Shown piece after piece: positions 25,729-34,475 of a DNA stretch of 64,000 nucleotides. A program made the position numbers and the translations under genes. Position 1 is the stretch's first letter; every line of letters begins with the position of its first letter. Where the stretch lies: assembly GCF_019209835.1 (NCBI RefSeq), contig NZ_JAHUTS010000002.1, forward strand, positions 405,684 to 469,683. The letters run 5' to 3'. This stretch comes from Enterovibrio paralichthyis (GTDB lineage: Bacteria > Pseudomonadota > Gammaproteobacteria > Enterobacterales > Vibrionaceae). The notes beneath the pieces were generated by a model. It did no database searches. It saw only the letters and a list, made by a program, of their open reading frames with translations, and was not told the DNA's origin.

Positions 25729-26598
25729 CTATTGGAAACGCGATTCTATCGATTCGGTGAAAACTTTCTGCGCCCCTTCCACATTGAGCGTTTTAGCCTC
25801 GTCCAATAACGCCAATGCTTTATCAATGTTCCCATCGTCCACCGCCGTTTTTATCGCTTTGTAGTAATAGTCGCGGGTAGTCTGTTGTGGCGTTAACGTC
25901 GATACCTTCTTCTGTTTTGTTACTGCGGTTTGTTCGCTTGAAAGCACAGGTAATGGTGCTGGCGTTGCCTGCGTATTCGAAAACCAACCACTTTTTGGCG
26001 GACGGACAGAAACACTCAACTCTCCTGTCAGACTGTGAGGGATCTGGATATCTTTTACTTCTGGCAGATAGTTTCCGCGCGCTTCGGCATCCAGTCTGGC
26101 AGGATGGATAACGGGCGTCACTCCATCCATTTGAGATTTGTCTGTAAACACCAACAACGTTAGCGTCTTGGTATCTGCGGTAGGAAAAACCAGCTTTTCC
26201 GCTACCAATCTGTTGCCTTCCGCCAGTCTGGGTTTCACATAGCGGAACGCTTGTGTAGGAAATTCAACCATGGTTTCGCCATTTTGGTTCACCACCCTAG
26301 CCTGTGGCAGGAAAACGGTATCTTTGATCTGGCTGACAATTTCAACCGAGATACCAGCGGGGATCACTGGCAGTTCAAATGCGGCAACCGGGCTATCAAT
26401 ACCGTCGAAAAGCAGCGACTGGGTGTTCTCTTCTATTTTTGTCAGCAGTGTTTGCGGGATTGCCAGCTTTATCGTTTTCAGGGCATCCGGTGACGTGGCC
26501 TGACTGCCCTCTGGCAACCGGGTGATCGGTGTTTGGATACTTGAACAGCCAGATATCAGGATAGCGGCCAAGAGAAGCCCTTTTGTGTATTGCATCAT
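25729..26598 (-). CDS. malM: Maltose operon periplasmic lipoprotein MalM
   Basis: A 289-residue exported protein of the MalM family, whose precise role is still unclear. The lipoprotein signal peptide ends in LLAAILISGCSS, with Cys at about residue 18. The central region has FELPVIPAGISVEIVSQI and EAEARGNYLPEV-like segments typical of the family (here LDAEARGNYLPEVKD). A C-terminal helical part follows a Thr/Gln-rich linker. It is downstream of lamB, as in enterics, but a strong terminator-like hairpin with nine T lies between them. AGGA is placed 9-12 nt before the tandem ATGs. Confidence 0.9.
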   Translation of the reverse strand: MMQYTKGLLLAAILISGCSSIQTPITRLPEGSQATSPDALKTIKLAIPQTLLTKIEENTQSLLFDGIDSPVAAFELPVIPAGISVEIVSQIKDTVFLPQARVVNQNGETMVEFPTQAFRYVKPRLAEGNRLVAEKLVFPTADTKTLTLLVFTDKSQMDGVTPVIHPARLDAEARGNYLPEVKDIQIPHSLTGELSVSVRPPKSGWFSNTQATPAPLPVLSSEQTAVTKQKKVSTLTPQQTTRDYYYKAIKTAVDDGNIDKALALLDEAKTLNVEGAQKVFTESIESRFQ

Positions 26599-26611
26599 GA
26601 TCGTAATCCTT

Positions 26612-26637
26612 AAAAAAAAATGCCGACATAGTCGGCA
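26612..26637 (-). terminator. Terminator/attenuator between lamB and malM
   Basis: Perfect 7-bp stem TGCCGAC / GTCGGCA with 3-nt loop and a run of nine T on the minus strand. It should sharply reduce malM expression relative to lamB. Confidence 0.85.
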
Positions 26638-26689
26638 AAATTTGGCAATGCTTGTTGATTAACAGAGTTTCATTGGAACCAAAGTTAAA

Positions 26690-27871
26690 TTAGAACCAAA
26701 CCTCCAGTTGAATACCGGCGACGAAATCAGAGTCTCCTTTCGCGCCAAAAGTAGTACCTTCTTCATCAGTGATGTAACTGCCGTATACACGAATTTCAGG
26801 ACGTGCCCAGAAGCTGTTACCCATGGCCCAGCCTTGTGCCAGGGTAAACTTGTGACCACCCTGATCGTCTACACCATCCTGTTCTCTCGAGAAGTAACCC
26901 GCTTCCATGATGGTGCGCATAGAGTCATTCCACTTGTACATCGGGCGAACAACCACTGTGTACATATTCGAATCACTCATTCCGTTGTTTAAATCTGAAC
27001 CGTGGTGATAAGAGAGTTGGTGACCGACTTCCCATGCGTCCCCCAAACTGATCACACCCCAGTTGATGATTCGATAACCACTAGCATCATTGTTCGCATC
27101 GAGACCCCGTGGGTACCAGGCACCGGAACCAAACCCGGCCAATTGGTCACCATAACCGCCCGTACCGTACTGCAAGACAGTCTGGTTGAAACCGATATCA
27201 AGATTCTGGTGAACAATTGCAGTCAGGAAAACGCCGTCATCAGCCACTTCATCCTTTTCATCTTTTTCGGTTGAGAAGTTATACGCAGCCACCAGCTCTA
27301 GGTTCGCATCTTCCCACAGACCGATATTCGCCAGACGGGCGTCGAAAATGTAACCACTGGCATTATCGTTTTCTCCATCCTGTACCAGTGCCAGTGACAA
27401 TTTCTGCTCACCAATCGAGACGTTCTCGATACCACCACCGGTGCCCGAATTATTCAGGAAGTAAAAATCCGTGATATGAACATCTTTACGTTGGTAGTAG
27501 CGCTTACCGGCCCACAAAACTGCATCGGGATCTGAGGCAAACAGACCTTTTGCTTTTACGTAAAACTGTGCAACATTGATTGCGTTATCGCTTTCCCAGC
27601 CAACCTGACCTTCATCGCCTTTGGCTAGCATGGCTTCCAGATCCCAGGCTTGTGCGCCGGTTTGCAGTTGTTCGGCAAACCCGAACTCATAATAGTTGTC
27701 GTTTTCGTTGCCCAAACGACCCACGCCTTGCTTCATAAAGGATACGTCGCCGTCACCGTTGCCGCTGATACCCGTACCTGCCCTTGCATACCCGTTAAAG
27801 TCGACCGCAAGTGCAGAACCGGCAGAACATGCAGCGAAGACAGCAATAGCGACCAAATTTGTTTTTTTCAT
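26690..27871 (-). CDS. lamB: Maltoporin LamB
   Basis: Outer-membrane 18-stranded trimeric porin for maltose and maltodextrins. Of 393 residues, the first 22 are a signal peptide (cleaved after GSALA), and the mature protein begins VDFNGYARAGTGISGNG, a LamB hallmark. WAGKRYYQRKDVHITDFYFLN and the final aromatic FVAGIQLEVWF are also characteristic. It is somewhat shorter than E. coli LamB, presumably in surface loops. It heads a lamB-malM unit and is divergent from the debranching enzyme gene, with several MalT-box-like sequences in between. Unlike E. coli, it is not in an operon with malK. Confidence 0.95.
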   Translation of the reverse strand: MKKTNLVAIAVFAACSAGSALAVDFNGYARAGTGISGNGDGDVSFMKQGVGRLGNENDNYYEFGFAEQLQTGAQAWDLEAMLAKGDEGQVGWESDNAINVAQFYVKAKGLFASDPDAVLWAGKRYYQRKDVHITDFYFLNNSGTGGGIENVSIGEQKLSLALVQDGENDNASGYIFDARLANIGLWEDANLELVAAYNFSTEKDEKDEVADDGVFLTAIVHQNLDIGFNQTVLQYGTGGYGDQLAGFGSGAWYPRGLDANNDASGYRIINWGVISLGDAWEVGHQLSYHHGSDLNNGMSDSNMYTVVVRPMYKWNDSMRTIMEAGYFSREQDGVDDQGGHKFTLAQGWAMGNSFWARPEIRVYGSYITDEEGTTFGAKGDSDFVAGIQLEVWF

Positions 27872-27997
27872 ACCTTACTCCATAAAGCTACTATCCAAAG
27901 CGTTAAATGCCCGTATTCCTATTGAGCTTCTCACGCCTGTGCTTTGCCCTTCTTGTTTGTCCTATAGCCATCGTACCCAGGTCATTTCTTGGTCACT

Positions 27998-28039
27998 TCA
28001 TCCATAGAAAAGAAATTAAAGGAGGAATAAAAAGGAGGA
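27998..28039. promoter_or_regulatory. MalT box cluster between lamB and the debranching enzyme gene
   Basis: Core GGAKGA sequences: GGATGA on the minus strand (27998-28003), and GGAGGA on the plus strand at 28021-28026 and 28034-28039, the latter two each after AAA. MalT sites in enterics share this core. The whole 27872-28280 gap (409 bp) otherwise holds only a small hairpin, AGGCCTG/CAGGCCT at 28190-28208. Confidence 0.55.
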
Positions 28040-28280
28040 GTGGACACTAATTAAGTCGGTATTAGGAAGCACATCACTTTCGCAAGGCGTATTTGGTAAT
28101 TTAATTTCATTAAACAGCATCAATGTGTCGCCAACTATTTATTTCAGCGCCAACAAACAGAGTGAAAAGAAATAAAATTACATAGGAACAGGCCTGCGCG
28201 ACAGGCCTTAAACTTGAAGGTTTTAACAAGCTTGGCTCTAATGGCAGAAATACCTATTTACCCATTGAACAGGCAGAAAA

Positions 28281-30239
28281 ATGTTGTACTCAGAACCTTA
28301 TTTTTCTCCAGGTGCCAACCTGGACCAAAACGGATGTGGTTTTTCTCTGCACGCCCCCTATCAGCATGCTGTTTCATTAGCGATTTTTGGCAATGATGGA
28401 AATGTAAAACACATAGAGATGCAGGAAACCCAGATGGGACATTGGTACACCTATGTTCCAGGCATTGAAGCGGGCACTGAATATGCCTTCATGATATCGT
28501 ACGAAGGCGAGCAATGGTACGTGGCAGACCCCTATGCCAGGGCGGTATCGAAACAGCCCCCTTATCAGCCGCCCTATTCTGCTGACCAAAGTGTGAACTT
28601 AGCGCGATGTGTCGTGACCGATTCTAGATTCGACTGGCAAGGCGTTTCCCAACCAAGAATACCTGAAACGGAAACCCTGATTTTCGAGACCCATGTAAAA
28701 GGGCTTACCCAACTGAACACTGATGTGCCTGAGAACGAGCGCGGGCGTTATCTTGGTCTGGTTTCCCCGGCCATGCTGGCGTTTTACAAGCGTCAGGGCA
28801 TTCGCTGTTTACAGTTGCTTCCCATCACCAGTGCCTTGTCAGAGCCTCATTTATTGACGGGTGGAAGGAACAATTATTGGGGCTACAATCCCTTCGTCTT
28901 CACCGCACCCAATCCCAGATATGCGGAAAAAGATGCCGTCACAGAGCTGAAAACCGCCATTCGCGAGCTACATAGAAATGGCATAGAGGTGATTTTAGAT
29001 GTGGTATTCAACCACACAGCCGAAAGCGGTGAAGGTGGCCCGGTTCTGCATTACAAAGCGCTGGATAAAGCCATGTACCTGCAAGATGACAAGGGGAATT
29101 ACCTGAACTATACCGGTTGCGGAAACACGCTGGATCTCACTTATCCTGCTGCACTTAAAACCGTGATGGACACACTTCGGATGTGGGTTACCGACTACCA
29201 GGTAGACGGGTTCCGGTTTGATCTCGCCGTGACATTGGGGCGCAATGGTCAAAGCTTTAGCCCCCGGTCAGCGTTTTTTCAGGCAGTCGCACAAGATCCG
29301 GTTTTGCGCAGCGTGAAGCTTATCGCAGAGCCCTGGGATATTGGCCCCAACGGTTATCAGCTTGGCAATTTCCCAACTAACTGGCATGAGTGCAATGACA
29401 AAATTCGTGATACCACGCGAAGCCTTTGGCGTGGTGATGAGGGTATGCTCCGCCGGTTTACCAAGCGCCTGATGGGCTCGCGCGAACTGTTCAGTGGTGC
29501 TCACTGGCCAAGCCATCTTTCCGTCAACTACGTCACTTACCACGACGGGTTTACGCTGGAAGACTTAGTCAGTTATGAGCAAAGGCACAATCATGCCAAT
29601 GGCGAAAATAACCGCGACGGGCACGGCGACAACCGCTCTGCAAACTATGGTGTTGAAGGTGCGACAGATGATCCCGCCATTGTGGCTAAACGCGAACGCC
29701 AGAAACGCAACATGGTCGCGAGTATTCTCTTTTCATTTGGTATGCCTCACCTGCTCACCGCGGACATGCTTTCCCACTCCCAGCAAGGCAACAACAATGC
29801 GTATTGTCAGGACAACGAAATCAGCTGGCTGGATTGGACATCTTCCGACAGAAAACTGGCTTTTGCAGACTGGGTCAGCGAGATGATTAGTCGACGACAA
29901 GAAATCATGCCAGCCTTCATCCGTGCCTACAGTGGACGCCACCGTCATGAAAACCATGCCCTTTGGACACATCCTAATGGTACTCCCATTGAGTTGGTGG
30001 CTTGGCATTCCATTCGGCAGCTCCGCCTTCAGCTCACTATAGGGAAACACAGCGAACACAAAGGTACCTCTTTGATTTACTGCTTGAATGTGAGTGAGGA
30101 AACCTGCGAATTTTCACTGCCGGAGTCCAGCAGTTGGCAGTGTATATGCGATACCTCCATGCCCGCGCCAGAGACCGAAACCACAGGCGAAAGTACGGTT
30201 TTGCAACCTTACACCCTGAAAATATTTACCTGCCGTTGA
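28281..30239 (+). CDS. glgX: GH13 glycogen/maltodextrin debranching enzyme (GlgX/isoamylase type)
   Basis: Cytoplasmic alpha-1,6-glucosidase-type enzyme, 652 residues. An N-terminal CBM48-like domain (about 1-120) is followed by the GH13 barrel. Conserved regions: LDVVFNHTAESG, then DGFRFDLA with nucleophile Asp314, IAEPWDIG with acid/base Glu350, and TYHDGFTLEDLV with Asp422. The segment NGENNRDGHGDNRSANYGVEG is typical of GlgX/isoamylase members. No signal peptide, so it acts on imported maltodextrin or on glycogen. Its place divergent from lamB with MalT boxes suggests it belongs to the maltose regulon rather than a glycogen operon. AGGCAG precedes the ATG at a short distance. A bidirectional terminator separates it from malG. 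Confidence 0.88.
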   Translation: MLYSEPYFSPGANLDQNGCGFSLHAPYQHAVSLAIFGNDGNVKHIEMQETQMGHWYTYVPGIEAGTEYAFMISYEGEQWYVADPYARAVSKQPPYQPPYSADQSVNLARCVVTDSRFDWQGVSQPRIPETETLIFETHVKGLTQLNTDVPENERGRYLGLVSPAMLAFYKRQGIRCLQLLPITSALSEPHLLTGGRNNYWGYNPFVFTAPNPRYAEKDAVTELKTAIRELHRNGIEVILDVVFNHTAESGEGGPVLHYKALDKAMYLQDDKGNYLNYTGCGNTLDLTYPAALKTVMDTLRMWVTDYQVDGFRFDLAVTLGRNGQSFSPRSAFFQAVAQDPVLRSVKLIAEPWDIGPNGYQLGNFPTNWHECNDKIRDTTRSLWRGDEGMLRRFTKRLMGSRELFSGAHWPSHLSVNYVTYHDGFTLEDLVSYEQRHNHANGENNRDGHGDNRSANYGVEGATDDPAIVAKRERQKRNMVASILFSFGMPHLLTADMLSHSQQGNNNAYCQDNEISWLDWTSSDRKLAFADWVSEMISRRQEIMPAFIRAYSGRHRHENHALWTHPNGTPIELVAWHSIRQLRLQLTIGKHSEHKGTSLIYCLNVSEETCEFSLPESSSWQCICDTSMPAPETETTGESTVLQPYTLKIFTCR

Positions 30240-30260
30240 ATCAAGCATCTGATGCAAACA

Positions 30261-30293
30261 AAAAGGGCAGCTCATGAGCTGCCCTCTGTTTTT
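30261..30293. terminator. Bidirectional terminator between glgX and malG
   Basis: GGGCAGCTCATGAGCTGCCC, a perfect 20-base palindrome at 30265-30284, with TTTTT on the plus side and TTTTTG on the minus side. Confidence 0.88.
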
Positions 30294-30306
30294 CGTTTTC
30301 GGAAAG

Positions 30307-31197
30307 CTATCCTTTTACACCGCCGGCGGTTAAGCCCCCCACCAACCAACGTTGCGCCAACAGGAAAACCGCAGTAATGGGAACAGCAGAGAGTACTGCT
30401 GCTGCCGCAAAGTCACCCCATAGGTAATTTTGAGGGTAAAGATATTGCTGCATACCCACTGCCAGAGTATAGGAATCAACATCAGAAAGGAGGATCGACG
30501 CCACTGGCACTTCCCCTACAGCCATAATAAAAGACAGGATAAACACCACTGCCAGAATCGGCACGGACAACGGCAGCAAGACTAACCGGAACGCCTGCCA
30601 TGGCGTGGCGCCATCCAACGCAGCTGCCTCTTCCAGCGAGCCATCGATGCTCTCAAAGTAGCCTTTTATCGTCCAAACATGCAGGGCAATCCCACCAAGA
30701 TACGCGAAGATCAGACCACCGTGGGTGTTCAGTCCCAGAAACGGAATGTACTGACCCAGCTTGTCGAACAAAGCATAAATTGCAACCAGCGCCAACACGG
30801 CAGGGAACATCTGAAAGATCATCATGGCCTTCAGAATTGGCTCTTTGCCTTTGAATCTCAAACGGGCGAATGCATAGGCTGATGTGGTGGACAGCGCCAC
30901 AATGAAAACAGAGGAGACACCCGCGACCTTGATTGAGTTCCAAAGCCAGAGCAACACGGGAAACGGCGGAGGTGTCACTGAGCCATCTGCATTTGTCACC
31001 GTAAATCCCAAAGCAAGCTTCCAATGTTCGAGGGAGGGATTTTTCGGGATAAGGCTTCCCGTTGCAAAGTTCCCTTCACGAAAGGAAATCGCAACAATCA
31101 TCAATAGAGGAAACAGAATCATTGCCAGAAAAAGCCACATGCCAATGTGAGTCGCCCACACGCGATACTTCAACGATTTTCCTTGTACCATTGCCAT
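30307..31197 (-). CDS. malG: Maltose/maltodextrin ABC transporter permease MalG
   Basis: Inner-membrane permease with six helices, 296 residues, the same length as E. coli MalG. The EAA loop that docks onto MalK reads EEAAALDGATPWQAFRLVLLPLSVP (about residues 188-212; key EAA, G and P present). The C-terminus GGLTAGGVKG reaches the translocation path as in MalG. AAAGGAGAG precedes the ATG. It follows malF by 12 bp and ends the malEFG unit, with the terminator just downstream. Confidence 0.95.
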   Translation of the reverse strand: MAMVQGKSLKYRVWATHIGMWLFLAMILFPLLMIVAISFREGNFATGSLIPKNPSLEHWKLALGFTVTNADGSVTPPPFPVLLWLWNSIKVAGVSSVFIVALSTTSAYAFARLRFKGKEPILKAMMIFQMFPAVLALVAIYALFDKLGQYIPFLGLNTHGGLIFAYLGGIALHVWTIKGYFESIDGSLEEAAALDGATPWQAFRLVLLPLSVPILAVVFILSFIMAVGEVPVASILLSDVDSYTLAVGMQQYLYPQNYLWGDFAAAAVLSAVPITAVFLLAQRWLVGGLTAGGVKG

Positions 31198-31209
31198 AGT
31201 ATCTCTCCT

Positions 31210-32808
31210 TTACCGTGCCGCTTTTTGGGTAAGACGTAGGTTCAGCAATGCCAGTGCACCCACCAACAGGAAGATAAGTGTCGCTATCGCACTCGCCAGA
31301 CCAAAGTCCTGACCGCCACTTCCCTCGAATGCAATCCGGTAGGTATAACTCACCAGAAGGTCTGTATAACCGGCGGGCTCTGACGTTCCGATCCGGCTTG
31401 GCCCCCCCTCAGTCAGCAGCATGATCATGACAAAGTTATTGAAATTAAAAGCAAATGCTGCAATCAATAACGGTGTAAGGGGTTTAATCATCATGGGTAA
31501 AGTGATTAACCGGAAATTATCGATAAAGCTGGCACCATCAATCGCAGAGGCTTCATATAAGTCATCCGGGATGGCTTTTAACAACCCCATACAAAGAATC
31601 ATCATGTAAGGAAAGCCGAGCCAGGTATTCACAATTAACACCATTGTTCTGGCTAAAAAGGGGTCGGAAAACCAACTTGGGCTAATGCCAAATAAGGCCT
31701 CCAATACCATGTTGATTTCACCAAAGCTTTGGTTAAATAAACCACGAAAGATCAGGATGGAAATAAATGCAGGCACAGCGTATGGAAGAATCAAAAGCAA
31801 TCGATAAACTGAGCGGCCCTTTAATTCTTCCCATTGAACAACACTGGCTAGAATCAGCCCAATAAACAGTGTAAACACCACAGTGAGAACAGAGAAGATC
31901 ACTGTCCAAATAAAGATATCAATAAATGGTTCTTTAATTCCCTCATCTTCCCAAACACGCTCGAAATTATCTGAACCGATATTAACAATAAAACCGGGAG
32001 AAACCGTATCGCCAGTAAACTCGCCTTGCGCGTTAACGGGTTGGTAAAAACCTACTTGATAGTTTGGTTTCAAAATCTCGCCGTTGCTGTTGTTGATAAG
32101 GGTCTCACCATCAGCATCCAGCGTATAAAGCGGCTCTACCGCGGCCATTCGGCGTAAACCACTCATGCGAACGGCTTCACCGTCAGGAATCATCAGTGAT
32201 AATGCACTTATCTTGTCCCGCAACTGAATAACCTGCTTGATAGTGAACTTCTCACCGGTTATCGATTCGGCCACCTCAAGATCCAATGCACTGGCACGCA
32301 GCGACTTCAGGTCAACCGGCGCGGTCATATATTGGCCTTCTGGCGTTTCGACAACAAGGCGCTGCCCTTCCTCTGTCTGGTAGACACTGAATGGGTAGTT
32401 TTCACCGCTCTGGAAAGTACGCGCCATCAGCACAGATTGTGCGCGCTCAAAGGAAAGTTGGTTTTTACCACTGTAGTTGGTAAACGAGAGTCCAACGGTG
32501 TATGCCAAAGGAAATAAAATAAAGAGGATCATCCCCGCGATACCTGGGTAGATATAGCGGTGGGCATACATCGATTTTTTGCCGAAGGTGAATAGCGCGA
32601 GCGCGGTCAGAACAACGGTAAGCAAGGCAAAGGCTGTCTCGCCGCGGGCGTACATAACGATGGTCGCATAGCCATTCACGATGCCAACGAGTCCCAGCAC
32701 CAGCCACTTAAAATAAGATGTCGTTAAAGTAGGTTGAATGCGTTGCCGTGGTTGTGATGGATGCATGCTGATTGTCTTTCGAACTGACTGCATAGGGATA
32801 CTGTCCAT
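31210..32808 (-). CDS. malF: Maltose/maltodextrin ABC transporter permease MalF
   Basis: Inner-membrane permease of 532 residues with the large periplasmic P2 loop that is special to MalF (about residues 130-300, after FTNYSGKNQLSFERAQ). The EAA loop is YEASAIDGASFIDNFRLI. YVYP-like segment HRYIYPGIAGMILFILFPL matches the MalF N-terminal helices. The start is uncertain: no ribosome site is seen before the ATG at 32808, nor clearly before the ATG at 32766. The N-terminus is longer than that of E. coli. A perfect 10-bp hairpin lies in the 49 bp between malE and malF. Confidence 0.93.
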   Translation of the reverse strand: MDSIPMQSVRKTISMHPSQPRQRIQPTLTTSYFKWLVLGLVGIVNGYATIVMYARGETAFALLTVVLTALALFTFGKKSMYAHRYIYPGIAGMILFILFPLAYTVGLSFTNYSGKNQLSFERAQSVLMARTFQSGENYPFSVYQTEEGQRLVVETPEGQYMTAPVDLKSLRASALDLEVAESITGEKFTIKQVIQLRDKISALSLMIPDGEAVRMSGLRRMAAVEPLYTLDADGETLINNSNGEILKPNYQVGFYQPVNAQGEFTGDTVSPGFIVNIGSDNFERVWEDEGIKEPFIDIFIWTVIFSVLTVVFTLFIGLILASVVQWEELKGRSVYRLLLILPYAVPAFISILIFRGLFNQSFGEINMVLEALFGISPSWFSDPFLARTMVLIVNTWLGFPYMMILCMGLLKAIPDDLYEASAIDGASFIDNFRLITLPMMIKPLTPLLIAAFAFNFNNFVMIMLLTEGGPSRIGTSEPAGYTDLLVSYTYRIAFEGSGGQDFGLASAIATLIFLLVGALALLNLRLTQKAAR

Positions 32809-32824
32809 GTTTTGGAGGGGAAGT

Positions 32825-32846
32825 CAGGGAGGCGAGCGCCTCCCTG
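32825..32846 (-). promoter_or_regulatory. Intercistronic hairpin between malE and malF
   Basis: CAGGGAGGCG pairs perfectly with CGCCTCCCTG around two bases, without a T-run on either strand. In E. coli, REP sequences at the same position protect malE mRNA and raise MalE over MalF. This single hairpin may do the same; that is inference. Confidence 0.6.
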
Positions 32847-32857
32847 TCGTTTTCACG

Positions 32858-34039
32858 TTATTTGGTCATTTGACCTTCAGCGTCTGCCAAGGCATCGGAA
32901 ACAGACTGCCGGCTATCCATCACATTCACGATTGCGCTTTTGGCAGCAGACCAGAAGGCGTTCATCTCTGGAATGTTGGGCATCACTTCACCATTACGCG
33001 CATTTGTCATCGTTGCAGCGATGCGGTCATCTTGTTCCAGTTTTTCCTGATAGGAATTCAGGGCGACCGCCCCCAACGGCTTGTCAGCGTTGACCGTCGC
33101 CAGGCCTTCATCGGTCAACAGATAGTTTTCGAGAAACTCAACCGCCAGATCTTTATTGGGTGACGCTGTGCTAATGCCGGCACTCAACACGCCTACAAAA
33201 GGCTTTGATGACTGCCCTTGGAACGAAGGTAGTTTTGCCACGCCATAGTTGAGCCCGGATTTTTCAATGTTGCTCCAAGACCACGGGCCGTTGATCGTCA
33301 TGGCTGTTTTACCCTGATTGAATGCAGATTCAGAGACGGAGTAATCCATGTCAGGGGAAATAACGCCCCCCTCCACCAGCTTCTTCATGAAGGTCATTGC
33401 ATCGTGGACACCTTCATTATTGATGCCTGCGTCTTTCACATCGTAGCCCGTGTCATTTTTCTTGAATGCGTAACCACCATCCGCTGCCATCAACGGCCAA
33501 GTGAAGTAGGGTTCCTTGAGGTTCCACATGATGGCCGTGACACCTTGCGGCTCGAGCGTTTTGTTAATTTCAACCACGTCTTTCCAAGTCTGCGGCGGCT
33601 CAGGCACCAGATCCTTGTTGTAGATGAGAGAGAGTGATTCAACCGCCACAGGGTAGCCGACGTATTTGCCCTTATACTTGACCGCATCCCAGGCAAAATT
33701 AACGATGCCATCCTCTAGCCGCTTTGACGGTTTTACCTCAGCCAACAAACCTGCTTCGGCATAGCCGCCGAAACGGTCGTGAGCCCAAAAAACGATATCC
33801 GGGCCATCGCCTGTGGATGCTGTTTGAGGAAACTTATCCTGTAGACCATCCGGGTGTTCGACGGTTACGGGAATCCCCGTCTCTTCTTCAAAGCGTTTCC
33901 CGACTTCAGCCAAGCCGTTATAGCCTTTGTCACCGTTGATCCAGATTGTCAGCTGCCCTTCCTCAATCGCAGCATTAGCACCAAATGAGCTAAGCGAGAT
34001 GAGGGTACCAATGGCAAGTGCGGTCGTATTGAGTTTCAT
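32858..34039 (-). CDS. malE: Maltose/maltodextrin-binding protein MalE
   Basis: Periplasmic binding protein, 393 residues. The signal peptide is about 23 residues (cleavage after GANA). The mature start AIEEGQLTIWINGDKGYNGL is clearly MalE. Ligand-site stretches IVFWAHDRFGGYAEAGLL, EPYFTWPLMAADGGYAFK and MTINGPWSWSNIEKSGLNYG are conserved, as is the C-terminal region ALADAEGQ. It delivers maltodextrins to MalFGK and to chemotaxis receptors in some species. AGGAAAGAG lies before the ATG. First gene of malEFG, divergent from malK across a 436-bp control region. Confidence 0.96.
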   Translation of the reverse strand: MKLNTTALAIGTLISLSSFGANAAIEEGQLTIWINGDKGYNGLAEVGKRFEEETGIPVTVEHPDGLQDKFPQTASTGDGPDIVFWAHDRFGGYAEAGLLAEVKPSKRLEDGIVNFAWDAVKYKGKYVGYPVAVESLSLIYNKDLVPEPPQTWKDVVEINKTLEPQGVTAIMWNLKEPYFTWPLMAADGGYAFKKNDTGYDVKDAGINNEGVHDAMTFMKKLVEGGVISPDMDYSVSESAFNQGKTAMTINGPWSWSNIEKSGLNYGVAKLPSFQGQSSKPFVGVLSAGISTASPNKDLAVEFLENYLLTDEGLATVNADKPLGAVALNSYQEKLEQDDRIAATMTNARNGEVMPNIPEMNAFWSAAKSAIVNVMDSRQSVSDALADAEGQMTK

Positions 34040-34475
34040 CTTCTCTTTCCTTCTTCCTGAGACGAGTACGATTCCTTTAGAACTAGCCTTATTCCATGGT
34101 CAATAGTCGGTCGATCAATGACCAAATTCATCATCCCAACCCCTACGCCCTTGTTAGAAACAGGTGTAAAACGTGATGTATATCACCCGCCAGAACGCAG
34201 GGACATCGTGGAAATTGAATTAGAATTCGTGTTTTCAGAGAGTTACCGACAGGCACTGTAAGAAATATTTTTGTCGCGCTCCTGTCACACACAACGACCT
34301 ACGCCACACCATTCCCCCCTTTATAAATGTGTTTCGGGATGATGTTCTTTACCGCTACAAGCCGCACACTGACTTAAATGGCATTCCCCAAGATGCTCAT
34401 ACGTGTTGTATTCAGGCGGTGAAACTTTCGTCGCCTGGAATATTGGGATGAAACCAAACGGCGAGGAATAGGGAT
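34040..34475. promoter_or_regulatory. malE-malK divergent control region with CRP-like and MalT-like sites
   Basis: A CRP-like site CGTGA-TGTATA-TCACC is at 34172-34187. MalT cores GGATGA occur on the minus strand at 34131-34136 and on the plus strand at 34337-34342 and 34446-34451; the last is close to the malK ribosome site and may be chance. This combination mirrors the CRP plus MalT control of malEp/malKp in E. coli. Positions of the promoters were not resolved. Confidence 0.6.

Noticed and set aside
34446..34451. Third MalT-like core just before malK
   Set aside because: It lies only 25 bp from the start codon and is likely chance; kept only as a mention within the control region.
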